NCBI GenBank assembly: GCA_020439605.1
Contig: JAGQSI010000060.1
Coordinates: forward strand, 1-9,134
Length of the DNA stretch: 9,134 nucleotides
DNA from: Acidimicrobiales bacterium
GTDB lineage: Bacteria > Actinomycetota > Acidimicrobiia > Acidimicrobiales > Iamiaceae
Direction: 5' to 3'
Under the pieces are notes generated by a model. It did no database searches. It was given only the letters and a program-made list of their open reading frames with translations, and was not told the origin of the DNA. Position 1 is the stretch's first letter. Each line of letters begins with the position of its first letter. Both the position numbers and the translations under genes were made by a program. Shown piece by piece: positions 1 to 6,371 of this stretch.

Positions 1-86
1 CCTTGCCACGCAATGACGAGCTCTGGGAACAGGTCGGCGTAGACATGAGAGAAGGTCAGGGAACTGGGCCCCGAGGCAGTGGCCAT
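1..86 (-). CDS. Hypothetical protein, 5' end only (runs off the window)
   Basis: Read on the minus strand from an ATG (CAT at 84-86), 28 codons stay open to the window edge. The peptide begins MATASGPSSLTFSHVYADLF. About three quarters of its codons end in G or C, better than the overlapping plus-strand extension of the DUF2237 frame. An AGG lies about 8-10 nt upstream of the ATG and may be a weak ribosome binding site. If real, the gene is divergent from the DUF2237 gene, with about 33 bp between start codons. The fragment is too short to recognise a family, so no function is proposed. The alternative is that positions 3-119 belong to an N-terminal extension of the DUF2237 protein. Confidence 0.4.
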   Translation of the reverse strand, partial: MATASGPSSLTFSHVYADLFPELVIAWQ

Positions 87-119
87 TCGTCGAACCTATC
101 GGCGTGGGATGCTGGTTCC

Positions 120-518
120 ATGCCAGAGCTCAACGTCTTGGGTCAAGAACTCGAAATGTGTGGAACCGACCCGATAACCGGCTTCTTCCGGGACGGGTGT
201 TGCAGTACCGGTCCAGAAGACATGGGCAGCCACACGATATGTGCGGTAATGACCGCTGAGTTTCTTGCACACCAGCGTTCGATCGGCAACGACCTTTCTA
301 CGCCGATGCCCCAGTATCGCTTTGTGGGGCTAGTGCCAGGAGATCGTTGGTGTGTAACTGCACACAACTGGCTTCGGGCCTATCGCGACGGTGTCGCCGC
401 TCCGGTAGTGCTCGCAGCCACCAACGCTAAGGTTCTTGAGATCGTGCCCTTCGAGGCATTGGAACAATGCGGGGTAGATGTTCCCGACGATCCAAGTGCT
501 ATCGACGGCATCGACTAG
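120..518 (+). CDS. DUF2237 family protein
   Basis: This 132-residue protein matches the small cysteine-containing DUF2237 family over its whole length. Landmarks are NVLGQELEMCGTDPITGF (5-22), RDGCCSTGPEDMGSHTICAVMT (24-45), GNDLSTP (56-62) and PGDRWCV (73-79). The cysteines at 14, 27, 28, 41 and 78 fall in these conserved blocks. The family is widespread in bacteria and has no established biochemical role that I know of; clustered Cys and His might bind metal, which is inference. The frame is open back to a TTG at 3, but the family begins at about NVLG and the upstream 117 bp look better as a divergent gene on the other strand, so I chose the ATG at 120. No clear Shine-Dalgarno precedes it. 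A small membrane protein gene follows 33 bp downstream. Confidence 0.85.
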   Translation: MPELNVLGQELEMCGTDPITGFFRDGCCSTGPEDMGSHTICAVMTAEFLAHQRSIGNDLSTPMPQYRFVGLVPGDRWCVTAHNWLRAYRDGVAAPVVLAATNAKVLEIVPFEALEQCGVDVPDDPSAIDGID

Positions 519-551
519 CCCTTGGGGCCATATTCGAAAGGTGGGACAAAA

Positions 552-674
552 ATGTGGGAATCGCTCTGGGGCGGAGGTTTCACCCAACTCTCGTGGGTTG
601 GCACCCTGGTCGTCGCGATCGTGGTGACACTGGTCTTTGCCATTTATCAAGCAGTCCAAGATCGCAGGAAGTAG
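552..674 (+). CDS. Small single-pass membrane protein, 40 aa
   Basis: A 40-codon frame runs from ATG 552 to TAG 672-674. The product begins MWESLWGGGF, has one uninterrupted hydrophobic segment of about 18 residues (15-32, WVGTLVVAIVVTLVFAIY) and ends in a basic tail, QDRRK. By the positive-inside rule the tail should be cytoplasmic. The start is preceded by AAAGGTGGG, one of the best Shine-Dalgarno sequences in the window, at suitable spacing. It lies 33 bp after the DUF2237 stop on the same strand, so the two may be co-transcribed. It ends 39 bp before the convergent stop of the CaiB-family gene. No family was recognised; the role is unknown. The evidence is the combination of ribosome binding site, transmembrane segment and clean stop, not homology. 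Confidence 0.7.
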   Translation: MWESLWGGGFTQLSWVGTLVVAIVVTLVFAIYQAVQDRRK

Positions 675-713
675 CCGAGCTGCGAAGCCGTGGACGCTGG
701 CGAAGCCGAGGGC

Positions 714-1949
714 CTAGCCGAGGGCGCCGGTGGCGCGAACCGCGGCGATACGGTCCTCATCCCAACCAAGGACGTCACGAAGCACCTCATCGCTGTGTTG
801 GCCAACGGTTGGGGCCTTGGTGGGAACAGGGACGTCGATGTCGAGGAACTTGATGGGTGAGGGCTGCTGCTCAGCGCCAAGGCGCTCGGCCGAGATCCAC
901 GGGAACCGGTCCTGGAATTGGGGATCGTCCTTGAGGGTCTGGGGAGTGTTCACGTTGATGATCGGCACGTTGATCTCAAGTCCGAGATCAACCCATTCCT
1001 TGGCGGTGCGGGTGGCGAAAATGTCCTTCAGTTGCTGGCGCAACGCCACGTTGCCCACCGCATGGTCCGCGAACTTGGCACCGGGATTGGCTTCGAAGAG
1101 TTCAGGCTGACCGATACCACGACAAAAGTTCTCCCAGAACTCGCGCTCGGAGGCCTGCAGCAGTACGAATCCACCATCGGATGCCTCGTAGAACTGATAG
1201 CGCACACCGTCACGCATACCGGCGGTTCCCGGGGCTCGGCGCACATAGTTGTCCGAAGCGTTGCCGGTCACCTCGTCCTCTGGGCGTTCGTAGGCCTTCC
1301 AACTCTCGGAGCGATACCAATCCATGGCGGCGGCGGCGTCGCTCTGGGCTACTTCGAGGCGGCAACCTTCGCCGGTCTCACGAGCCTTGATGACCCCGGC
1401 TAGTACACCGAGTGCGCCAAACATTGGGCCGGCGTGAATGCCCATGGATGGGTGTTCGGGGATGGCGGCGAAGCCATCCTCGGTAATTTCGGGTTTCACG
1501 AGACCGGCCCACACGTCGTATGCCACCCCATGGCTCGGTAGTTCCGCATAGGGGCCAGTCATGCCATATCCAGAGATCGTGGCAAACACGATTCTGGGGT
1601 TGACCTCACGCAACTTGTCGTAGCCGAGCCCGCGGCGCTCTAGGCCACCGGGGCGCATCGCTTCGATAACTACGTCAGCATCTCGGACCAGTTCCAAGAA
1701 GGTCTCCACACCCTCGGGCTTGCGAAGGTCGAGCACCAGCGAACGCTTGCCACGGTTGACGTGCAGGTGCATCAACGAGACACCCTCCACGATGGGCCAG
1801 GTCATCTGTCGGATGTAGTCCCCGCTCGGGGATTCGATCTTGATGATCTCAGCGCCCATGTCACCGAGGTGCGTGGTGATGGCTGCGGGTCCGAGCATCG
1901 AGCACTCGATGATTCGTACGCTCGATAGCGGTCCGGTTTGATCAGCCAT
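714..1949 (-). CDS. CaiB/BaiF (class III CoA-transferase) family protein, catalytic Asp absent
   Basis: The 411-residue protein has typical family length and landmarks: LSSVRIIECSMLGPAAITTHLGDMGAEIIKIE near the N-terminus, NRGKRSLVLDLRKPEG (65-80), DVVIEAMRPGGLERRGLGYD (92-111), SGYGMTGPYA (126-135) and TVGQHSDEVLRDVLGWD near the C-terminus. Family members transfer CoA between acids or epimerise alpha-methylacyl-CoAs. His140 has the spacing from GYGxTGP seen for the catalytic His of mycobacterial alpha-methylacyl-CoA racemase. The Asp that carries the acyl group or acts as acid/base in the family is missing: the region reads MGIHAGPMFGALGVL (169-183), and no Asp occurs between 159 and 203. 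It may therefore be a divergent subfamily with altered chemistry. The ATG has GAGG about 8 nt upstream. A perfect palindrome lies 17 bp upstream. Next to sterol genes, a role on CoA-activated side chains is plausible but unproven. Confidence 0.9.
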   Translation of the reverse strand: MADQTGPLSSVRIIECSMLGPAAITTHLGDMGAEIIKIESPSGDYIRQMTWPIVEGVSLMHLHVNRGKRSLVLDLRKPEGVETFLELVRDADVVIEAMRPGGLERRGLGYDKLREVNPRIVFATISGYGMTGPYAELPSHGVAYDVWAGLVKPEITEDGFAAIPEHPSMGIHAGPMFGALGVLAGVIKARETGEGCRLEVAQSDAAAAMDWYRSESWKAYERPEDEVTGNASDNYVRRAPGTAGMRDGVRYQFYEASDGGFVLLQASEREFWENFCRGIGQPELFEANPGAKFADHAVGNVALRQQLKDIFATRTAKEWVDLGLEINVPIINVNTPQTLKDDPQFQDRFPWISAERLGAEQQPSPIKFLDIDVPVPTKAPTVGQHSDEVLRDVLGWDEDRIAAVRATGALG

Positions 1950-1965
1950 GTTTCATCCTCGCTTT

Positions 1966-1982
1966 TCTGACGGTGCGTCAGA
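1966..1982. promoter_or_regulatory. Perfect 17-bp operator-like palindrome upstream of the CaiB-family gene
   Basis: TCTGACG-GTG-CGTCAGA is a perfect dyad with 7-bp arms and a 3-bp centre. It sits 17 bp upstream of the CaiB-family ATG and before the divergent DUF4262 gene. It overlaps the end of a candidate minus-strand -10 element (1980-1985) and the expected transcription start. That is where a repressor would block transcription. The same core recurs at the fadD start, and degenerate versions occur at the P450/hydrolase and dehydrogenase starts. Length and symmetry suit a TetR-type dimer, but the protein is not in the window. Confidence 0.7.
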
Positions 1983-1985
1983 TTA
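1980..1985 (-). promoter_or_regulatory. Candidate -10 element of the CaiB-family gene
   Basis: On the minus strand these bases read TAATCT, a good TAnnnT actinobacterial -10 hexamer. It would place the transcript start near 1973, giving an untranslated leader of about 24 nt that includes the GAGG ribosome binding site. The -35 region (about 2003-2008, CGTACA) is only a partial match. The palindrome at 1966-1982 overlaps this element, which is consistent with repression. Confidence 0.4.
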
Positions 1986-2032
1986 CCCGAGACGATGAGA
2001 TGTGTACGACCTTGGGTCTATCGTCAACGGTG

Positions 2033-2527
2033 ATGGATGACGTGTTCCCTGATCGGGCGATGGCGCTGCGAGACAAGCTCAGTTGGATGATCGAAACCAA
2101 CGGGTGGCTGCTCGAACCCGTTGCCGCCAATTTGGACACAGACCCACCGTTGCCCGGCTATGGCTACACCATCGGCTTCGAACAGAGCTTCGGATTTCCC
2201 GAGGTGGTGATCGTGGGTCTCAAGCCAGTGGCTGCAAAGGGGCTCGCCGAAATGCTGGCGGATCTGTTGCGAGGTGGAACCCAGATCCCGGTAGGAGAGT
2301 TGTTCCGAGGTCTCTACGACGGCGAACAACGAGCCGCCCTTCTTCCGGTGGACATGGACTCGATGGCGGCCATGTTTGGCTCTGCCAACTCTTGGTATGG
2401 GGATCAGCCCTATCGAATGGTGCAGCTGGTGTGGCCGGATCGAAACGGCTGGTTGCCGTGGGAGATCGGGTTCGATCCGTCTATGGCAGCGGTGCAACTA
2501 CTGCTGGGCGAAGCACCGTCTGCCTGA
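2033..2527 (+). CDS. DUF4262 domain protein
   Basis: The 164-residue product (from ATG 2033) resembles DUF4262 proteins. It has GWLLEPV (24-30), GYGYTIGFEQSFGFPEVVIVGL (42-63), then a helical middle and MFGSANSWYGDQPYRMVQLVWPD (114-136) with GWLPWEIGFD (139-148). The family is of unknown function, and no catalytic residues are known to me. The frame is open upstream to a GTG at 1973, with another ATG at 2000. I prefer 2033 because codons before it have weaker third-position G/C bias, the 1973 GTG lies inside the palindrome, and TATCGT (2019-2024) could be a -10 for a leaderless transcript beginning at 2030-2033. No Shine-Dalgarno is obvious for any start. The fadD gene begins 28 bp after its stop with its own palindrome, so the two may be regulated separately. 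Confidence 0.75.
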   Translation: MDDVFPDRAMALRDKLSWMIETNGWLLEPVAANLDTDPPLPGYGYTIGFEQSFGFPEVVIVGLKPVAAKGLAEMLADLLRGGTQIPVGELFRGLYDGEQRAALLPVDMDSMAAMFGSANSWYGDQPYRMVQLVWPDRNGWLPWEIGFDPSMAAVQLLLGEAPSA

Positions 2528-2531
2528 GCCC

Positions 2532-2560
2532 CTCATATCTGACACACTGTCAGATATGAG
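2532..2560. promoter_or_regulatory. Perfect 29-bp palindrome over the fadD start codon
   Basis: Two 13-bp arms pair perfectly around a 3-bp centre (CAC at 2545-2547). The inner 17 bp, TCTGACA-CAC-TGTCAGA (2538-2554), are the same operator core as at 1966-1982. The fadD ATG (2556-2558) is inside the right arm, and no Shine-Dalgarno precedes it. Bound protein would cover the start region. If transcribed from upstream, the RNA could fold into a stable hairpin hiding the start codon. No T-tract follows, so a terminator is unlikely. Confidence 0.75.
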
Positions 2561-4208
2561 CGAGGGGACGCTTCCAACCAACTACAACTTCTTCGAGATG
2601 TGGGAGGCCATCTGGCCTCGCGCCAAAGACCGTGTGGCCATTGTCTGTGGTCCACAGGTCCGTACCTACGAGCAACTCGCGGAACGAACCAACCGACTCG
2701 CCAACTATCTGCGCTCCAAGGGTGTTGGACCGGGTGATTCGATAGGGCTGTTCATGCGAAACGATGCTTCCTACATGGAAGCAATGCTCGCAGCGTTTGC
2801 TCTGCGGGCGGTGCCGGTCAACATGAACCATCGTTACACCGGCGAGGAACTGAGCTACCTGCTCAACGATTCTGGCGCCAAGGTGCTGCTGGTCCATGAG
2901 ACCCTCACTGGCGCGGTTGGCGCCGTTCCCGGTGGGGTGGATCACCTTGAAGTGATCCTGGTCCTTAAGGATCCTGACCCATCAACGGTTTCTGGCGAGA
3001 TCGCTGCATTGCCCAATCAGGTTTGGTTTGAGGATGCGCTCTCGAGCTCAAGCGCTGAGCCTGTAATCACGGAGGGGCGAAGCGGCGACGACGTCTACCT
3101 CATGTACACCGGTGGCACCACAGGTAGACCCAAAGGCGTGGTGTGGCGTCACGAGGATGCATTCTTTGCGTGCATTGGAGGCGGTGACCCGATGCGGCTC
3201 TTGGGGCCGGTCGATGCCCCTGAGCAGCTCATCGAGCGAATGGTGGATGCGTTTTGCTATCTCCCTCTCGCCCCGCTGATGCACGCGGCTGCGCAGTGGA
3301 CCACCTTGTCCTGGTTGCTTGCAGGCGGCACAACGGTACTGATGCCCGGAACGTTGGATCCCGAAGCTGTCTGGGACGTTGTCGATGAACGAGGCGTCAA
3401 CGTGCTTACGACGGTTGGCGATGCCGTGGCTCGGCCATTGGTGGAGGCATGGGAGGCAAACCCGGGTCGTTGGCAGGGCGCTGGGCTGTTCTCACTCTCC
3501 AACGGGGGAGCGCCGCTTTCGCCGTCGATCAAGGCTCGCATGGGTGAACTGTTTCCCGGCCGTGCGATTGTTGATGCGATCGGCTCTTCTGAGAGCGGCG
3601 TGCAGGGCTCGCAGCGTCTCCAAGCCGGCGAGAACCCAACAGGGCTGGCCCGCTTTGCTCCAGGTGTAGGGACCCAGGTGTTCGACGAGAATCTTCGACC
3701 GGTTGAGCCGGGTTCCGAGGTGATCGGCCGTGTTGCAAACGCGGGCAGGCTTCCCCAAGGCTATTTGAACGATCCGGTGAAGACCGCCGAGACCTTCGTC
3801 GAAGTAGACGGTGTGCGCTACTGCATTACCGGCGACATGGCCACTGTGGAAGCAGACGGCACCATTCAGCTTCTTGGCCGTGGGTCCCAGTGCATCAATA
3901 CAGGAGGCGAGAAGGTGTTCCCCGAAGAGGTGGAGGCGATGCTTGTAGATCACCCCGGGGTCCACGACGTGTTGGTGGTTGGTGTGCCCGATGATCGGTG
4001 GGGTAGCGCCGTGGCTGCTGTGGTTTCTCCGGTAGCTGGAGCCGAGGCGCCGACCCTTGAGGAGATCCGCGAATTCCTGCGCAGCTCGTTGGCCGGCTAC
4101 AAGCTGCCCAAACATTTGGTCCTGGTGGACACGGTCGAGCGCTCACCCGCCGGTAAGGCCGACTACCGCTGGGCCCGCGCCGCAGCGGAAGCAGAAATTC
4201 TGGCCTGA
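2556..4208 (+). CDS. FadD19-like acyl-CoA synthetase (AMP-forming)
   Basis: The 550-residue protein is a full-length adenylate-forming ligase that would activate a carboxylic acid to its CoA thioester using ATP. Motifs in order: P-loop YTGGTTGRPKG (184-194) followed by VVWRHED, DAIGSSESG (340-348), ITGD with Asp427, LLGRGSQCINTGGEKVFPEEVE (439-460), and the C-terminal catalytic lysine Lys534 in SPAGKADYRWA. The WRHED after the P-loop and the SPAGKxDYRWA ending are shared with FadD19 of Mycobacterium tuberculosis, which activates C26 steroid acids. Sterol-acid specificity is inferred from this and from the CYP142-like neighbour. The frame is open back to 2376, but that part overlaps the DUF4262 gene and lacks ligase homology; ATG 2556 gives the family's normal N-terminus. 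The 29-bp palindrome covers the start. Confidence 0.92.
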   Translation: MSEGTLPTNYNFFEMWEAIWPRAKDRVAIVCGPQVRTYEQLAERTNRLANYLRSKGVGPGDSIGLFMRNDASYMEAMLAAFALRAVPVNMNHRYTGEELSYLLNDSGAKVLLVHETLTGAVGAVPGGVDHLEVILVLKDPDPSTVSGEIAALPNQVWFEDALSSSSAEPVITEGRSGDDVYLMYTGGTTGRPKGVVWRHEDAFFACIGGGDPMRLLGPVDAPEQLIERMVDAFCYLPLAPLMHAAAQWTTLSWLLAGGTTVLMPGTLDPEAVWDVVDERGVNVLTTVGDAVARPLVEAWEANPGRWQGAGLFSLSNGGAPLSPSIKARMGELFPGRAIVDAIGSSESGVQGSQRLQAGENPTGLARFAPGVGTQVFDENLRPVEPGSEVIGRVANAGRLPQGYLNDPVKTAETFVEVDGVRYCITGDMATVEADGTIQLLGRGSQCINTGGEKVFPEEVEAMLVDHPGVHDVLVVGVPDDRWGSAVAAVVSPVAGAEAPTLEEIREFLRSSLAGYKLPKHLVLVDTVERSPAGKADYRWARAAAEAEILA

Positions 4209-4209
4209 C

Positions 4210-4223
4210 GGGAACTAGTTGGA
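4210..4223. promoter_or_regulatory. Weak KstR-like half-match between fadD and the beta-propeller gene
   Basis: GGGAACTAGTTGGA keeps AACnnGTT and the final A of the KstR consensus TnnAACnnGTTnnA but has G at the first position. It lies in the 36-bp gap before the beta-propeller gene. A bare AACnnGTT is expected about twice by chance in a window this size (uniform-base estimate), and another occurs inside the DUF4262 gene near 2115. This is a low-confidence call. Confidence 0.2.
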
Positions 4224-4244
4224 TCATCCGGGCGTCCTAGTGAT

Positions 4245-6371
4245 ATGTCCGCCACCATGAATCCCGGAAATCGACCTCGACGAGGAGCCCTGACAGCGAT
4301 CGGCGCAATGGTCGTCGTCGCTCTTGTCGCCATGCTGGCAGTGCTGGGCACTAGCTCCAAACCTGCTGCTGCGGCTGGTCTTGAACGATTCTCGTCTTGT
4401 GAAGAACTGTCGAGTTGGGGTGAGGCCCAAAGTCAAAGCGGCGAAGAAGGCTTTCGAGAAGTTGGTAGCGCAATCGCGACGCAGGACGCGGCGGGAGAGG
4501 TGGCCACCTCGGTCGGGCCAACCCAGAACGGTGTACCTGCAGATGGTGCGCCCTCAGCAGAGTCAGGGCAGGCAACAGACGAGAAGTCATCGACAGGCTC
4601 AACCAATGTGGTGGTGGAGGGGGTTGATGAGCTTGATCTGGTGGATCGAGTAGATGACCGCAGAGCGATCTTCACCTCCTACTCGGCCGTTGTGCTCGTG
4701 GATCTCGAGGCTGGTAAGCGCCTCGCCAGTGTGTCCACCGCTGGCCAAGCGCAGGTCACCTACGACTCGCAGCGATCTCTGGTGTGGGTGGTCGGCCAAC
4801 AGGAGGCCGAGACACAAGGTGTTGTGGGCAGTGAGGTAGTGGTGAAGCGGCTCAAGGTGAACGATGATTCGCTCGTAGAGGCGGGGCAATGGAGTGTGGC
4901 GGGAGGGTTGGTGACAGCGCGCCGGGTGGACGACAAGCTCCACGTTGTTGCCACAGATGGGTTCTATGGTGCCGAGGCAATTCCATTCAGGGGTGAGCCG
5001 GTTCCTTGTGACCAGGTGCTTCACCCTGCGGCACCATCTGATCCATCAGCAACCCTGATAGTCACCCTTGGCGCTGAAGGGGATCTAGTTCCTGTGCGCT
5101 CGACCGAGGTGGTTGGGTCTGGACAGTTGGTTCACGTGACCACCACCGCTGCCTACCTTGCAACGCCGCAGTGGGAAGCGGAAACCTCCACCACGATCCA
5201 CCGATTCGACCTTGATGATCTGACCCACACCGGATCTGGACGAGTGCCCGGAACTCTCTTGAACGACTTCTCGATGTCTGAGTTCGATGGTCACCTGCGT
5301 GTGGCGATTACAGCCCAGCCAGACATGGGTATTCCAGCGGTCAGTGAAGAAATCGGCAGACCCATCGCGGACCCAGACATGTCCGTGGAACCAACGTTTG
5401 CTCCAGTTGAACCGTCGACGTCGGAGGAACCGACTACTGCGGAGGAACCGATTACTGCTGAGGAACCGCCGATATCTGTAGCGCCGACCACTACGGCTGC
5501 GAGCGAGGTCCCGACCACTACGGCTGTGCCGACTACCACCGAGGCCCCGACCACCACGACTGAGGCCCCGACCACCACGACTGAGGCCCCGACCACAACG
5601 GCTGCGCCGACGACGACCGAGGCACTCTCGCAGTCCGACAAGCCCGGACCCAACGACGGGCTGAACCGGATCTATGTGCTCGACACCGACGGAGATCTGG
5701 ACGTGGTGGGGCGCACTGGATGGTTTGGGCTGGAGGGTGAGACCCTTCACGGGATTCGTTTCGATGGAGCTACCGCCTACGCGGTCACGTTCTTGCAGAC
5801 CGACCCGTTCTATGTGGTCGATCTCTCAGAAGCCTCAAACCCCCGAGTGGTGGGAGAACTCAAGCTGCCCGGGTTCAGTGGATATCTGCATCCCGTTGGC
5901 AACGGCCAGGTGGTTGGGTTCGGTCCTGATGAGAGCGGGATGGCTTCGGCCAAACTGTTTGACGCCTCTGATCCCACCGCTCCCAGATTGGTGGACACGA
6001 TCTCGCTTGGTGGCGATGCTCCAGTTGTATATGACCACCATGCATTCACCACGCTGGGCGATGGGCATTTCGTGACCCCAGTCAACAGATGGGGCGTGAT
6101 GGCTGGAGCAGAAGAAGGTTGTGCTGTCGAACCGAGCATCGCTCCGGGTGAAGAACCAGCGGTTTGTGGCCCTTCGGCCTATACGACAGAAATCGTGGAG
6201 ATGACAGTCTCTGGAGGCCGCCTCCAAGAGGTGAGCCGCACAGCAGTGCAACTGAACGGATCGGGTCTACGTGTGCTGCCGGTGGGCGAGGGGTGGGCTC
6301 TGCTCAGCGAGCAGAGCGTTGCGCTCGTCGAGGCAGACGGTGCGCTTCGAGCCGAGGTGAACCTCAGCTAA
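4245..6371 (+). CDS. Secreted beta-propeller protein (PF09826-like) with Thr/Pro-rich insertion
   Basis: This 708-residue protein begins with a basic stretch (RRGALTA) and a hydrophobic core (18-35), then SSKPAAAAG, a typical Sec signal peptide with probable cleavage near 44-45. FSSCEEL (49-55) and TNVVVEGVDELDLV (120-133) are hallmarks of the secreted C-terminal beta-propeller family distantly related to WD40 proteins. STTIHRFDLD, VPGTLLNDFSMSEFDGHLRVA (334-354), RIYVLD, RFDGATAYAVTFLQTDPFYVVDLS (505-528) and LPGFSGYLHPVG (541-552) support the assignment. Residues about 380-460 are a Thr/Pro/Glu-rich low-complexity stretch interrupting the propeller. Cys52, 255, 626 and 641 could form disulphides outside the cell. 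Function is unknown; substrate binding at the cell surface is speculation. The start is uncertain (ATG 4245 or 4257), with no clear ribosome binding site. The end overlaps the convergent P450 gene by 8 bp. Confidence 0.85.
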   Translation: MSATMNPGNRPRRGALTAIGAMVVVALVAMLAVLGTSSKPAAAAGLERFSSCEELSSWGEAQSQSGEEGFREVGSAIATQDAAGEVATSVGPTQNGVPADGAPSAESGQATDEKSSTGSTNVVVEGVDELDLVDRVDDRRAIFTSYSAVVLVDLEAGKRLASVSTAGQAQVTYDSQRSLVWVVGQQEAETQGVVGSEVVVKRLKVNDDSLVEAGQWSVAGGLVTARRVDDKLHVVATDGFYGAEAIPFRGEPVPCDQVLHPAAPSDPSATLIVTLGAEGDLVPVRSTEVVGSGQLVHVTTTAAYLATPQWEAETSTTIHRFDLDDLTHTGSGRVPGTLLNDFSMSEFDGHLRVAITAQPDMGIPAVSEEIGRPIADPDMSVEPTFAPVEPSTSEEPTTAEEPITAEEPPISVAPTTTAASEVPTTTAVPTTTEAPTTTTEAPTTTTEAPTTTAAPTTTEALSQSDKPGPNDGLNRIYVLDTDGDLDVVGRTGWFGLEGETLHGIRFDGATAYAVTFLQTDPFYVVDLSEASNPRVVGELKLPGFSGYLHPVGNGQVVGFGPDESGMASAKLFDASDPTAPRLVDTISLGGDAPVVYDHHAFTTLGDGHFVTPVNRWGVMAGAEEGCAVEPSIAPGEEPAVCGPSAYTTEIVEMTVSGGRLQEVSRTAVQLNGSGLRVLPVGEGWALLSEQSVALVEADGALRAEVNLS
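5541..5603 (+). repeat. 21-bp tandem repeat encoding EAPTTTT
   Basis: Two identical 21-bp copies (5541-5561 and 5562-5582) are followed by a third with two differences (5583-5603). They lie inside the wider Thr/Pro-rich coding stretch (about 5388-5624), which also has degenerate EEPTTA/EEPITA units. The unit length is a multiple of three, so copy-number change would keep frame. The encoded stretch resembles an O-glycosylated or extended surface linker. Confidence 0.85.

Noticed and set aside
682..725. Short direct repeats (GCGAAGCCG at 682-690 and 700-708; AGCCGAGGGC at 704-713 and 716-725) between the small protein gene and the CaiB-family stop
   Set aside because: They are short, GC-rich and overlap the CaiB-family stop codon. 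They form no convincing hairpin with a T-tract, so I do not call a terminator or element.
2112..2125. KstR-like TCGAACCCGTTGCC inside the DUF4262 gene
   Set aside because: It matches only TnnAACnnGTT, lies in coding sequence, and about two AACnnGTT matches are expected by chance in this window.
2376..2555. N-terminal extension of the fadD frame
   Set aside because: It lies in another frame of the DUF4262 gene, is Cys/Trp-rich and unlike acyl-CoA synthetases; the family N-terminus begins at 2556.
3492..4115. Minus-strand frame of 207 codons opposite fadD
   Set aside because: The plus strand is an unambiguous ligase with all motifs; the antisense frame has no family features.
5085..5750. Minus-strand frame of 221 codons opposite the beta-propeller gene
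   Set aside because: Its Ser/Arg/Gly-rich sequence is the antisense of the Thr/Pro repeat, with no recognisable family; it is a shadow frame.
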